A program made the position numbers and the translations under genes. Below are positions 25,601-34,100 of a stretch of 64,000 bases of DNA, one piece after another; the first letter of the stretch is position 1; every line of letters begins with the position of its first letter. The notes under the pieces are model-generated. The model did no database searches and had not been told where the DNA came from. It saw only the letters and a program-made list of their open reading frames with translations. Source of the stretch: Erythrobacteraceae bacterium WH01K (lineage in GTDB: Bacteria > Pseudomonadota > Alphaproteobacteria > Sphingomonadales > Sphingomonadaceae); contig CP115966.1 of NCBI GenBank assembly GCA_027941995.1, positions 806,001 through 870,000 of the forward strand, written 5' to 3'.

Positions 25601-27258
25601 GCAATTGGCTGTGCTGGGTTCGCGGGCGGCCCATGCAGGTCGGCGCGGTGCAGGCCGGCGCTGGCGGGAACGCGGACGAAGTGCTGGAAGAACTGCTGAA
25701 GCACGAGGTCATCACCCCCGTCCCGCGTGCCGGAGGGCGGCGGACCGAATACGCCCTGGCGCATTCGCTCAGCATCACGTTCGGGGATCGCCCGCTGATG
25801 GGTTTCGATGCGTGGTCGGACAAGGCCCGAAAGGAAGAGGGCAAGGACAAGCGCAGCGATGCCGACAGGGCGATGGGGCAGGCGGTATTCCTCGGCCTGA
25901 CGGCGGTGGGCCTGGCGAAGTTCGATGCGCCGAACATGCCGGCCGGCTCTGCTTGGGACGGCCTGCCCGGTGCATTCCGGATGGGCATGGCAGCGCGGCA
26001 CCGGATCAATGGCGACCGCGGCGCGGATTCTCCGAAGCACTGGCGCTGGCATGACGATCCGTCCGGGGACGACCCCGCGGAGGCGACCCTGATGCTCTAT
26101 GCCGCCACGCCCGAGGCCCTGCAGCGCATGGTGACGATCCACGCCGGATTGCTGGAAAACCATGGCGGTTCGGTCCTCCACCAGACCGATTGCGCGCCCG
26201 TTTCCGACCATCCCGACCGCACGGATTTCGAGCATTTCGGTTTTCGCGACGGTATTTCGCAGCCGGTCATGCGGGGCACGACCCGCTCGGTCAGGAACGT
26301 GCCGGAGCGCGACATCGTGGAGCCGGGCGAGTTCGTCATCGGCTATCCCAACGATTCAGGCTACATGCCGGAAAGCCCGCATCTGCCCGCAGACGCCGAC
26401 ATTGCCTGCGCGCTGCCGGTGGTCATCGGCGACAATCTGTCGCGCTATACCGATTTCGGGGACGGCAGCCTCGCCAACGCGCCGCGCGATTTCGGGCGCA
26501 ATGGCACGTTCCTGGTCATCCGCGAACTGGCGCAGGACGTGGACGGGTTCGAGAAAGGTGCTGAAACCGCGGCCGGACAGCTTTCGGAAGGGGCGCTGGG
26601 CGATCTCTACAAGCTGGTCGGGCAGATGCCCGATGCCGAATGGGTGAAGGCCAAGATGATGGGCCGCTGGCCCGACGGACGCCCGCTGATCGGCAATCCG
26701 GTGCGCAGGGAGGGCGACCAGGTTTCGCCCGAGCGATGGGCGGAAAACGATTTCTCTTACGCGCTCGACGATCCGCAAGGCCTCGCCTGCCCCTTCGCCG
26801 CGCATATAAGGCGCACCAATCCCCGCGACAGCAAGCATCCGGACGACCCGCACGAACAGGCGATTTCCAACCGCCACCGCCTGCTGCGAAGGGGGCGGCC
26901 ATACACGCGTGCCGATGGCGAGAAGGGGCTGCTGTTCGCGTGCTTCTGCACCGATATCGAGCGGCAATTCGAATTCGTGCAGCAGCACTGGGCCGATGCG
27001 CCCGCCTTTCACGGGCTAGACAACGAACCCGATCCGATCATCGGGGCCGATCCGGTCGCGGTCCGGGACGGCGAGACGCGCGAGCGCGGGTTCACCATTC
27101 CGACGGCGGCAGGCCCGGTCCGGCTTGGCGGCCTGCGGAAATACGTGACGATGAAAGGCGGCGGCTATTTCTTCATGCCCAGCCGTTCGGCCCTGGGCTG
27201 GCTTGCCGACATATCCCTGAGGAAGGGCAACATCTTTCGCAGCGATCCCTCGCGATGA
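22657..27258 (+). CDS. Cytochrome P450 / membrane hairpin / DyP-type peroxidase fusion
   Basis: This is one continuous 1533-residue protein with two haem enzyme domains. Residues 1 to about 445 are a cytochrome P450: K-helix ExxR at E316-R319 (EAGRLNP) and haem-thiolate loop FGIGSHRCLGE at 391-401 with ligand Cys398. The I-helix reads AAGFVPTNT (270-278) and lacks the usual acid-Thr pair. Residues about 450-680 form an alpha/beta region of unknown family. Two helices at about 689-708 and 714-742 form a membrane hairpin. A further alpha/beta stretch (TIHYARWW near 818, NFDGSWENYLEDFI) precedes a DyP peroxidase domain from about 950. That domain has GFRDG at 1195-1199 with Asp1198, CPFAAHIRRTNPR with probable proximal His1383, and HRLLRRG with Arg1411/1412. 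Because the hairpin crosses twice, both haem domains should face the same side. Function unknown; see findings. Confidence 0.88.
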   Translation: MARAKYFEGIRKAQEEDAAGGDGGPPIPFSIDALRPDSWRARVTGRLTQAAIPYVYALSRQYRPVLDLAGLVHVTRAEQVRDVLARPQDFIVPFEPEMKELGGGSTFLLGLDGQDHDRLHAILTRVLLPGDVARIGAMAEQFSDGILDNARGEIDVIADLLRRVPTEICLRYFGLSCPDPDLFADWTLAISALLFGDPYGDPVTRRLAKHAQVRLTAVIEEAIARHRQVLSHGSPRLEARTTLVERFLLVQREDPSLTDGDIGAMLLGLAAGFVPTNTLAGAKMLEELLDRPEALEMAQAAARSGDAEAMRRIVLEAGRLNPALAPGQWRYCPKEATLSVDGKPRVIPAGSTLLVSTQSAMRDPREWDRPNAFRIDRVRADGSYQEPDLMFGIGSHRCLGEHHAVAQISGCFTALFRRDRVARARWCRGRVKYAGPFPRNLVLTYSAPDTKQSMFLVIAPVTDGASKEQVEETIAALGHPAQAGIRAALDRTNVVHFASLVALESERGLDVVFELSCDGDIPGALARIEEEAGDLLHPVFAHCGLRHDERLRIFLGAHVVTLHGKLWGATGLDFNGLGEFPVERTARQARFADFAGRTLRDYVATETARGSHPTLTLNHLRRILRGDPVLRAEATDAQKQLMDEAQREGWDAFHLGTDRMRLQLAKFRQIKGWWAILWRFLGTGDGLSVWFPVLAVVLLATAVIRSALGEGIALPWLVAPLLGIIAGLLVVAAIAGLFVWRLRVLETSEVPSTERASMDHLKALAAAEDHPGYAQNHVLAVGRLKKGAFRTFLHALALWGIRMIITHGIRPGFVWNMGTIHYARWWRLPGTRVVAFYSNFDGSWENYLEDFIVRASEGQTAAWSNWEGFPKSRLMMLDGALDSDAFKQFTRTVQRAAPFWYARFPELTSDQIRNNGQIHVGAALGRTATEAEEWVRCFSSMPRTANMVETDEVQALVFRGMKRLPYSVALVAKLPGDPVSLGNWLCWVRGRPMQVGAVQAGAGGNADEVLEELLKHEVITPVPRAGGRRTEYALAHSLSITFGDRPLMGFDAWSDKARKEEGKDKRSDADRAMGQAVFLGLTAVGLAKFDAPNMPAGSAWDGLPGAFRMGMAARHRINGDRGADSPKHWRWHDDPSGDDPAEATLMLYAATPEALQRMVTIHAGLLENHGGSVLHQTDCAPVSDHPDRTDFEHFGFRDGISQPVMRGTTRSVRNVPERDIVEPGEFVIGYPNDSGYMPESPHLPADADIACALPVVIGDNLSRYTDFGDGSLANAPRDFGRNGTFLVIRELAQDVDGFEKGAETAAGQLSEGALGDLYKLVGQMPDAEWVKAKMMGRWPDGRPLIGNPVRREGDQVSPERWAENDFSYALDDPQGLACPFAAHIRRTNPRDSKHPDDPHEQAISNRHRLLRRGRPYTRADGEKGLLFACFCTDIERQFEFVQQHWADAPAFHGLDNEPDPIIGADPVAVRDGETRERGFTIPTAAGPVRLGGLRKYVTMKGGGYFFMPSRSALGWLADISLRKGNIFRSDPSR

Positions 27259-27473
27259 GCGGCGGCGAAGCATCGGAGCGGCTGGCGGCCATGCTTCCCT
27301 TCTACGTCAACGGGACGCTGGATGCGGCCTCGCGGCGCGAGGTCGATGCGGCGCTCGAGGCCTCGCCCCGATTGCGCGCGCTGCTGGCGCAGGAACGGGA
27401 ACTGGCGGCCGCCGTACGGCGCGACACGGCTGGCCGGCTGGAGGAATGGGAGAAGCGCAGGAAGGACGATTGA
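27255..27473 (+). CDS. Short anti-sigma-factor-like protein
   Basis: This 72-residue protein has an ATG overlapping the stop of the P450-peroxidase fusion (ATGA). It begins with the pattern of the N-terminal anti-sigma domain (ERLAAMLPFYVNGTLDAASRREVDAAL, then ASPRLRALLAQER), but lacks the zinc-binding His/Cys residues and has no membrane helix. It may be a minimal anti-sigma protein, possibly for the ECF factor at 19961-20599, or a remnant of a longer one. Assignment rests on pattern only. Confidence 0.6.
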   Translation: MSGGEASERLAAMLPFYVNGTLDAASRREVDAALEASPRLRALLAQERELAAAVRRDTAGRLEEWEKRRKDD

Positions 27474-27565
27474 ACCTTCCGCCAGGGCGCGGCGACCTAG
27501 CCCTGCCGGTCTGGCTTGCACCGGCGCTTTCCGCCCTGCCGATCCCTTTTCCGGCAGACGCGCGA

Positions 27566-27603
27566 TCCCGGCTGCGCTTTTGCTCTCGATAGTGCAGCCG
27601 GGA
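27566..27603. terminator. Inverted repeat between converging genes
   Basis: A 10-bp perfect stem TCCCGGCTGC (27566-27575) / GCAGCCGGGA (27594-27603) with an 18-base T-rich loop lies between the anti-sigma-like gene and the converging transporter. Either strand could use it for termination; the T-tract is weak. Confidence 0.55.
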
Positions 27604-27616
27604 CAGGCGTGCCCGC

Positions 27617-28306
27617 TCAGCCCAGCCGGCGGGCGATGCGCACGAACAGGGCAATCAGCGGCGGGACCAGGACAAGCGACAGCACGACCTTCGCGATGAC
27701 CTGTCCGATCAGCAGGTTGGTGATGTCGAACTCGCCATAGAAGGCGAGCGTCACGAAGATGACCGAATCGATCGCCTGGCTGAGCGCGGACGCGATGGCG
27801 CCGCGGATCATCAGGCCGGTGGTGGTGCCCTCGCCGCTCGTCTTGCCGCGCAGGCGGGAGAACAGCCAGACATTGAGCAGCAGCGATACCAGATAGGCCG
27901 CCGGACCCGCCGCCATGATGCGCGGGGTCTGCGACAATACCGTCTCGAACGCGGCAAGGTCGCTGGCGCGATATTCCAGCATTTCCGGCGAAGCGGGCAG
28001 CGACAGCACCAGGAAGATCAGGACCGCCGACACGGCCAGCGGCAGGAAACCCCACCACACCAGCCTGCGCGCGGTGGCATCCCCGTACACCTGCGCGATC
28101 GTGCTGGAGACGACGACCAGGATCAGGAAGGCGAAAATGCCTGCCTCCACCGCCAGGTTGGTGAAGGGCAGTTGCACCTGCTTGAACGCCAGGAACCCGG
28201 CCAGAACGGCCATCCCGCCATAAAGCAGGGACAGGACGAACAGGCCGCGGGGCATCGCATGCGGGGACGGGGTGCCCGAAGGTGCGGTGGTGAAGTCGGT
28301 ATCCAT
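27617..28306 (-). CDS. yhhQ: Queuosine precursor transporter (YhhQ/VUT family)
   Basis: This 229-residue membrane protein has about six hydrophobic segments. It carries the family's IAQVYGDATARRLVWWGF-type motif near residues 69-86 and the AIDSVIFVTLAFYG stretch near 177-190. These match the DUF165/COG1738 family, whose E. coli member YhhQ imports the queuosine precursor preQ0. The 12-residue polar N-terminus is variable. No preQ1 riboswitch pattern was seen in the 200-base upstream region, which is shared with nupC. Substrate assignment is by family. Confidence 0.85.
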   Translation of the reverse strand: MDTDFTTAPSGTPSPHAMPRGLFVLSLLYGGMAVLAGFLAFKQVQLPFTNLAVEAGIFAFLILVVVSSTIAQVYGDATARRLVWWGFLPLAVSAVLIFLVLSLPASPEMLEYRASDLAAFETVLSQTPRIMAAGPAAYLVSLLLNVWLFSRLRGKTSGEGTTTGLMIRGAIASALSQAIDSVIFVTLAFYGEFDITNLLIGQVIAKVVLSLVLVPPLIALFVRIARRLG

Positions 28307-28433
28307 GGACGCTGACTATGCAGCCTGCCGGGAAAAGGGAAGGGTGCCTGCGCTGTCTGTCCGCAAGACGTCTGACAAGCCGTGTGCGCAGGTTTGACTC
28401 GTCCGGACCGGTCGGCAATGGGCAAATGTGTGG

Positions 28434-28482
28434 ATTCGCGGGGCAAGCGCCCCCGCGAATGAGATGCGCGGCCGTCGGCCGC
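28434..28482 (+). other. Two strong hairpins in the nupC 5' leader
   Basis: The first is a 10-bp perfect stem ATTCGCGGGG (28434-28443) / CCCCGCGAAT (28451-28460) with a 7-base loop. It is followed at about 28467-28482 by a palindromic GCGGCCGTCGGCCGC element. Both precede the NupC start by 27 to 75 bases. They may form an mRNA leader structure or a bidirectional boundary. No known riboswitch is recognised. Confidence 0.5.
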
Positions 28483-28508
28483 GACCGACGACGGGGAACC
28501 TGCCGACA

Positions 28509-29852
28509 ATGCATCCGATCCTGACCAGCCTGTGCGGCATCATCGCGATCCTGCTGGTTGCCTTCCTGTTGTCCACGGGCAAGCGCCGCATTTCGCTCAG
28601 GGTCGTGGGCGCCGCCTTCGCGCTGCAGGCCATCACCGCGCTGCTGGTGCTAAGGACTCCGTTCGGGGTGCAGGCGATCCAAGGGCTGTCCAACGGGGTC
28701 ATCGCCCTGCTGGATTATTCCAAGGTGGGGATCGAGGCGGTGTTCGGCCCGATGGATGCCAACCCGTTCACCAATACCTTCGTCATTGCAGCCCTGCCGG
28801 TCATCATCTTCTTCGCCGCGCTGGTTTCGATCCTCTATCACTGGGGCATCATGCAGCGGCTGGTGCGCTGGGTCGGCGGGGCGATCGGCTGGATTACCGG
28901 TATCAGCAAGGTCGAGGCGCTGGGCAGCGCCGCCAATATCTTCGTTGGCCAGTCGGAAAGCCCGCTGGTTGTGCGCCCCTATCTCGCGTCCCTGTCGCCC
29001 AGTCGCCTGTTCACGCTGATGAGCGTGGGCATGGCCGGCGTCGCAGGCACGATCCTGGCGGCCTATGCCAGCTTCATCGGGGAAGAGGCGGTGCCGTTCC
29101 TGCTGGCAGCGGCCTTCATGTCCGCGCCGGGCGGTATCCTGATGGCGAAGATCATCATGCCCGACGACGAGAGCGACCTGGCGCGCGGCGCGGCGGAACT
29201 GGCCGGGCTGGAAGAAGAGGATATTCACCTGCCCAAGTCGCGCATCAGCGCGGAAGGTCCGGGCGCGCTGGTCGAAGGCGGCGTCCCGCACGAGGTGGAA
29301 ATCGCCCAGACATTCGAGGAAGGGCACGTCCCTGCCAACGTGATCGAGGCTGCGGCACAGGGCACGCAGACCGGGGTGAAGCTGGCCGTTGCGGTCGGCG
29401 CGATGGTGCTGACCTTCGTGGCGCTGGTGGCGCTGGCCAATGGGGTGCTGGGCGGAATCGGCGGCCTGTTCGGCTATCCCGAACTCTCGTTCCAGCAGCT
29501 GCTCGGCTTCATCTTCGCCCCCGTCATGTTCCTGATCGGCGTGCCGTGGGAAGATGCAGGTGTCGCGGGCGGATTGTTCGGCACGAAGATCGTCCTCAAC
29601 GAATTCGTCGCCTTCATCGAACTTGGCGCTCTGGGGGACGGTACGTTCAGCCAGCGCACGACCGCCATCGTCACTTTCGCGCTGTGCGGCTTTGCCAATT
29701 TCAGCTCGATCGCGATCCAGATGGCGGTGACGGGCGGCCTTGCCCCGAACCAGCGCCCCGTGATCGCCCGGCTCGGCCTGCGGGCGCTTGCGGCCGGCAG
29801 TCTCGCCAACCTGATGAGCGCGGCGCTGGCGGGCCTCTTCCTGCCCTATTAA
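28509..29852 (+). CDS. nupC: NupC-family concentrative nucleoside transporter
   Basis: This 447-residue protein starts at ATG 28509. It shows the CNT family order: an N-terminal three-helix Nuc_trans N-domain (1-75), the gate region with LGSAANIFVGQSESPLVVRPY (about 135-155), a central part with a long cytoplasmic acidic loop (about 220-285), and a C-terminal domain with GTKIVLNEFVAF and CGFANFSSIAIQ. It imports nucleosides with protons or sodium across the inner membrane. The acidic loop between helices is longer than in E. coli NupC. It diverges from yhhQ. Confidence 0.93.
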   Translation: MHPILTSLCGIIAILLVAFLLSTGKRRISLRVVGAAFALQAITALLVLRTPFGVQAIQGLSNGVIALLDYSKVGIEAVFGPMDANPFTNTFVIAALPVIIFFAALVSILYHWGIMQRLVRWVGGAIGWITGISKVEALGSAANIFVGQSESPLVVRPYLASLSPSRLFTLMSVGMAGVAGTILAAYASFIGEEAVPFLLAAAFMSAPGGILMAKIIMPDDESDLARGAAELAGLEEEDIHLPKSRISAEGPGALVEGGVPHEVEIAQTFEEGHVPANVIEAAAQGTQTGVKLAVAVGAMVLTFVALVALANGVLGGIGGLFGYPELSFQQLLGFIFAPVMFLIGVPWEDAGVAGGLFGTKIVLNEFVAFIELGALGDGTFSQRTTAIVTFALCGFANFSSIAIQMAVTGGLAPNQRPVIARLGLRALAAGSLANLMSAALAGLFLPY

Positions 29853-29883
29853 GTCGCGGCGAGCCGTATTAAGGGGATCGGCC

Positions 29884-30870
29884 ATGACCGAATCCCGCAC
29901 CGCAGACACCGCCCGGGCAGGCGCCATCGCCTCCGTTTCCCTCGACCGTCCTCTGGACGACATTGCCGACGAATTGGGACGCAGCTTCGCCGAATTCGGC
30001 TTCGGCGTCATCCGCGACCACGGGATCGACGCCGGACTGATCGCGCGGGCGGAAGAGATGTCGAAGGCGTTCTTCGCGTTGCCGGATGCGACCAAGCGCG
30101 CCTACAAGATCGAGGGCGGCGGCGGTGCGCGCGGCTACACCCCTTTCGGGACCGAGAAAGCCAAGGATGCGAAGGTCCATGACCTGAAGGAATTCTGGCA
30201 TGTCGGGCGCGACCTGCCCGAAGGGCACGCGCTGTCCGATTTCATGGCGCCCAATATCTGGCCGTCGGAGGTCGATGGTTTCCGCGAGACGTTCGAAGAC
30301 CTCTACGCCGCATTCGAGATGGCCGGCGCGCGCGTGCTGAAAGCCATCGCCCTGCATCTGGGGCTGGAGCGGGATTTCTTCGAGCCGACGATTGCGGACG
30401 GAAATTCGGTGATGCGCCTGCTGCATTACCCGCCGATGGACAGCGCCGATGCCGAAGGCGCCATCCGCGCCGCCGCGCATGGCGACATCAACACCATTAC
30501 CCTGCTGCTGGGGGCGGAGGAAGCCGGGCTGGAATTGCTGACGAAGCAGGGCGAGTGGCTGGCGGTCGATCCCCCGGCGGGCGCGCTGGTCGTCAATATC
30601 GGCGACATGCTGGAACGCCTGACTGCCGGACGCCTGCGTTCCACCACCCACCGCGTGGTCAATCCCCGCGGGGAAGCGGCGGGCCGGGCGCGCTATTCCA
30701 TGCCCTTCTTCCTGCATTTCCGCCCGGACTACCTGATCGACCCGGCCAGCCTTGCTGCGGCTAGCTATTCCGAGTCGGGCGCTGGAATTGCAGCAGATTC
30801 CGCCAGCTACACGCCCATCACGGCCCACGATTTCCTGATGCAGCGCCTGCGAGAGATAAATCTCGCCTGA
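29884..30870 (+). CDS. 2-oxoglutarate/Fe(II) oxygenase, isopenicillin-N-synthase-like
   Basis: This 328-residue cytoplasmic enzyme has an N-terminal DIOX_N region (SFAEFGFGVIRDHGID, about 33-48) and the GYTPFG loop. Its jelly-roll has the iron triad His199-x-Asp201 (AAHGDINTITLLL) and His256 (STTHRVVNP), plus the 2-oxoglutarate-binding RxS at Arg270/Ser272 (RYSMPFF). These are the hallmarks of the isopenicillin N synthase family. The substrate is unknown; there is no biosynthetic cluster around it. Spacing of 31 bases after nupC suggests co-transcription. Confidence 0.9.
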   Translation: MTESRTADTARAGAIASVSLDRPLDDIADELGRSFAEFGFGVIRDHGIDAGLIARAEEMSKAFFALPDATKRAYKIEGGGGARGYTPFGTEKAKDAKVHDLKEFWHVGRDLPEGHALSDFMAPNIWPSEVDGFRETFEDLYAAFEMAGARVLKAIALHLGLERDFFEPTIADGNSVMRLLHYPPMDSADAEGAIRAAAHGDINTITLLLGAEEAGLELLTKQGEWLAVDPPAGALVVNIGDMLERLTAGRLRSTTHRVVNPRGEAAGRARYSMPFFLHFRPDYLIDPASLAAASYSESGAGIAADSASYTPITAHDFLMQRLREINLA

Positions 30871-31146
30871 CGAAAGCGCCGCTTTCGCGGGCAAAAAGGC
30901 AGTTTCGCGGTTTTTCCCGGGATGTTGCAATGCAGCAACAGGCGATTTCCGCTACGGAAAGCAAAGCTTTGCGGCCATGCTCGCGATAAGCTGTGACTGC
31001 GCTGTCGCACTGTAATATTGCCGCAACAATCAGGCGCGCTAGGGGGCGGCGAGCCGCGTGCAAGGGATCGTGCGCCGCCCGCAATCGAAATTCTTCGACC
31101 CACACATTTTGACCACCAAGCGAACATTCCGAGAAGGAACGTCCCC
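30871..31146 (+). promoter_or_regulatory. Intergenic region upstream of the Oar-like receptor
   Basis: This 276-base non-coding region contains a 7-bp hairpin CGAAAGC/GCTTTCG (30871-30887) at the end of the oxygenase gene, a 12-base palindrome GCAAAGCTTTGC (30961-30972), and a TAATAT stretch (31013-31018) that could be a -10 box. An AAGGA ribosome site precedes the ATG at 31147. The promoter for the receptor is presumably here. Confidence 0.4.
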
Positions 31147-34100
31147 ATGAAGATCAAATATCTCCTCGCTGCCAGCGTCGCCACGATCGGCACCGCTGTC
31201 GCCATGCCTGCCCCGCTTGCGGCGCAGCAGATTACCTCCGGCATCGAAGGTACCGTTTCCGGCGCCGACGGCGTTCCGCTTTCGGGTGCGACCGTGGTCG
31301 TCACTGATACGCGTACCGGCCAGGTCAGCACGCTGCGCACCGACACCGACGGTTCGTTCCGCGCCGGTTCGCTCGTCCCGGGCGGCCCCTACACCGTGAC
31401 CGTCACGGCGGCCGGCTTCGAAGGCCAGTCGGTCGAAGACCAGTTCATCACGATTTCGGGCAACACGTCCTACGATTTCGAACTGACCGCTGCATCTGCC
31501 GCAAACAATGCCGATGTCATCGTCGTCACCGCGCAGCGCGCCGGCGTGCAGCAGCTTGCCGTCGGACCGGGCACGGCCTTCGGCGAAGCCACGCTGGAAG
31601 CATTCCCGTCGCTGACCCGCGACGTTCGCGACATCATCCGTCTCGACCCGCGCGTCAGCCTCGACCGCGCCAACGAAGTCGACCGTATCTCGTGCCTCGG
31701 CGGCAACGACCGTTCGAACACCTTCACCGTCGACGGCATCGTCCAGGCCGACGTCTTCGGCCTCAACGGCACGCCGTTCGCAGCGCGTAACGCCCTGCCG
31801 CTGCCGTTCGACGTGATCCGCGAAACCTCGGTCGAGTTCGCACCGTTCGACGTCGAATATTCCGACTTCACCGGCTGTCTCGTCAACGTCGTGACCAAGT
31901 CCGGCCAGAACGAATTCCACGGCTCGGCCTTCTTCACCTTCCGCAATGACGACCTGCGCGGCGACTCGCTGGAAGGCGTCGACAACATCGCTTCGCCGTT
32001 CGAGGAAAAGCGCTGGGGCGCCACGCTTGGCGGCCCGATCGTCAAGGACCGCCTGTTCTTCTACGCCGGTTACGAGGAAACCGATCTTGGCAACGCCAAC
32101 GAATTCGGTCCCTTCGGCGGCGGCTTCGCCAACGAAGCGGCCTTCGTGACGCAGGCCCAGTTCGACCGTTTCGCGCAGATCGCGCGTGACGTGTACGGCC
32201 AGGATGTCGGCGGCTACCCGGTTACCCTGCCGGAATCGAGCGTGCGCTATTTCGGCCGCGTCGATGCCTACATCACCGACGACCACCGCCTCGAAGGCAC
32301 GTATCAGCGCCTGGAAGAAACCAATGTCGAATCCGATACCGGCGACCAGGAGCTGACGGGCCTCAACTCGTTCGAGGACGAAGGCACGGTCTCCGACTAC
32401 TACTCCGCACGTCTCTACTCCGACTGGTCCGACACGATCTCGACCGAGATCCGCGTCAGCCGTTCGGAAGTAGCAGACGTCCAGGGCCCGGTGGGGTTCG
32501 GTGAAGCGCAGTCGGACAACCCGACCGTGCGCCTGTCGGTTCTCGTTCCCAACGAAACCAGCGGCCTGATCCCGGGGGGCCAGAACGGCCTGCTCAGCAC
32601 CGGTCCCGGCATCTTCCGTTCGGCCAACGCGCTCAACACGAAGGTCGACCAGGCCAAGGTCCAGATGAATATCGACGGCGGCGATCACCTGTTCAAGATC
32701 GGCGCAGAGGTGAACGACCTGGAAGTCTTCAACCTGTTTGCCATCAACGCGACCGGTACGCTGTTCTTCAGCAGCCTGGACGATTTCGCGGCTGGCCGCG
32801 TTGCTCCGGGTGCCTTCTCCAGCGTGTTCGGCGGCGGCGCCGATGCGGTTGCCGGCGGCGCTCTTGGCGGCGGCGACATCTCGGCCACGCCGAGCGGCGA
32901 CATCAACGAAGCGGCGGCATCTTTCGGCCGCACCATCTGGTCGTTCTACGCCCAGGACGAATGGCAGGCGACCAGCCACCTTTCGATCACGGCCGGCCTT
33001 CGTGCCCAGCTGTATGACGGCGACGCCCCGCGTCCCAACCCGCAGTTCGCTGCCCGTTACGGCTTCACCAACGCCAACGCGTTCAGCAAGCTCGACACCG
33101 TGCTGCTGCCGCGCCTGTCGGCGACCTACGAATTCGACAATGACGGTTTCTTCTCGAACAGCCGCTTCACCGCGGGTTACGGCAAGTTCTCCGGCGGCGA
33201 CCCGATCGTGTACTTCTCCAACGCGTTCTCCAACAACGGTTTCTCGACCGGCCAGGAAGACACGTTCGGTCCGTGCGACGCGATCACCAATACCGATGGT
33301 TCGATCACCGTTGTCGAGAACGGCCAGTTCACCGGCTTCCCGGAATGCGCCCGTATCGCGGCGTCTGCCGAAGCGGCTGCCGGCCTGTCGGACACCCAGT
33401 CGACCGATCCGGACTTCGACGTGCCCACCGTGTCGCGCTTCAACGCAAGCTTCACGACCGATTTCGGCACGCCGACCGGCTTCTTCAGCGGCTGGCGCCT
33501 GAACCTCGACTACATCTACTCGCGGTTCCACGACACGCTGAACTTCGTCGACCTGGCGCAGACCCCGGACATTCGCACCAATGGCGGTTTCACCGTCGAC
33601 GGTCGTCCGATCTACGCTGCAATCGACCCGACGGCCGCTGGCTGCGGTGCGACCCTGGTCGGTTCGGGCGGCACCCCGCCGGTGTACAACAACGTCACGC
33701 CTGCCTGTTTCGCGACCGGCCGGGACGACGAGATCCAGCTGACAAACGGCCCGTCCTATGACAGCCACGTCGCCTCGATCAGCCTTGCGAAGAACTTCAA
33801 TGGCGGCATCATCACCGATGGCGGCAATGTGAACTTCCGTCTCGGCTACGCCTTCACCGACTCCAACAACAACCGGAATGTCGGTTCGTCGACTGCAACC
33901 TCGTCCTACGACGTGACGGCAGCCTTCGACCGCCAGAACCCGGCGATCTCGACGTCGAACTACGAGACGCGGCACAATTTCTCCGCCGCCCTCAACCTGC
34001 GCGAGCAGTTCATCGACGGCTATGACACCTCGCTGGGCATCTTCTTCCGTGCGTATGAAGGCAGGCCCTACAGCCTGACCTTCGACGGTGGCGGCGTGTT

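Noticed and set aside
24748-26235. Long minus-strand frame inside the P450-peroxidase fusion
   Set aside because: The plus-strand protein has clear haem motifs on both sides of this stretch; the antisense translation has none.
28307-28508. preQ1 riboswitch upstream of the queuosine-precursor transporter
   Set aside because: The known preQ1 aptamer patterns (C-rich loop with A-rich tail) are not present; only GC-rich hairpins on the nupC side.
30991-31008. Second Pho-box-like pair (CTGTGAC and CTGTCGC) before the Oar-like receptor
   Set aside because: Spacing is right but both half-sites are degenerate, and the nearest -10-like box is only 4 bases away, which does not fit a PhoB promoter.
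31039-33975. A 978-codon open frame antisense to the Oar-like TonB receptor
   Set aside because: High GC and regular codon use in the receptor leave the opposite strand free of stops. The translation is Arg/Val/Asp/Glu-rich without domains, and the receptor has signal peptide, plug and barrel motifs.
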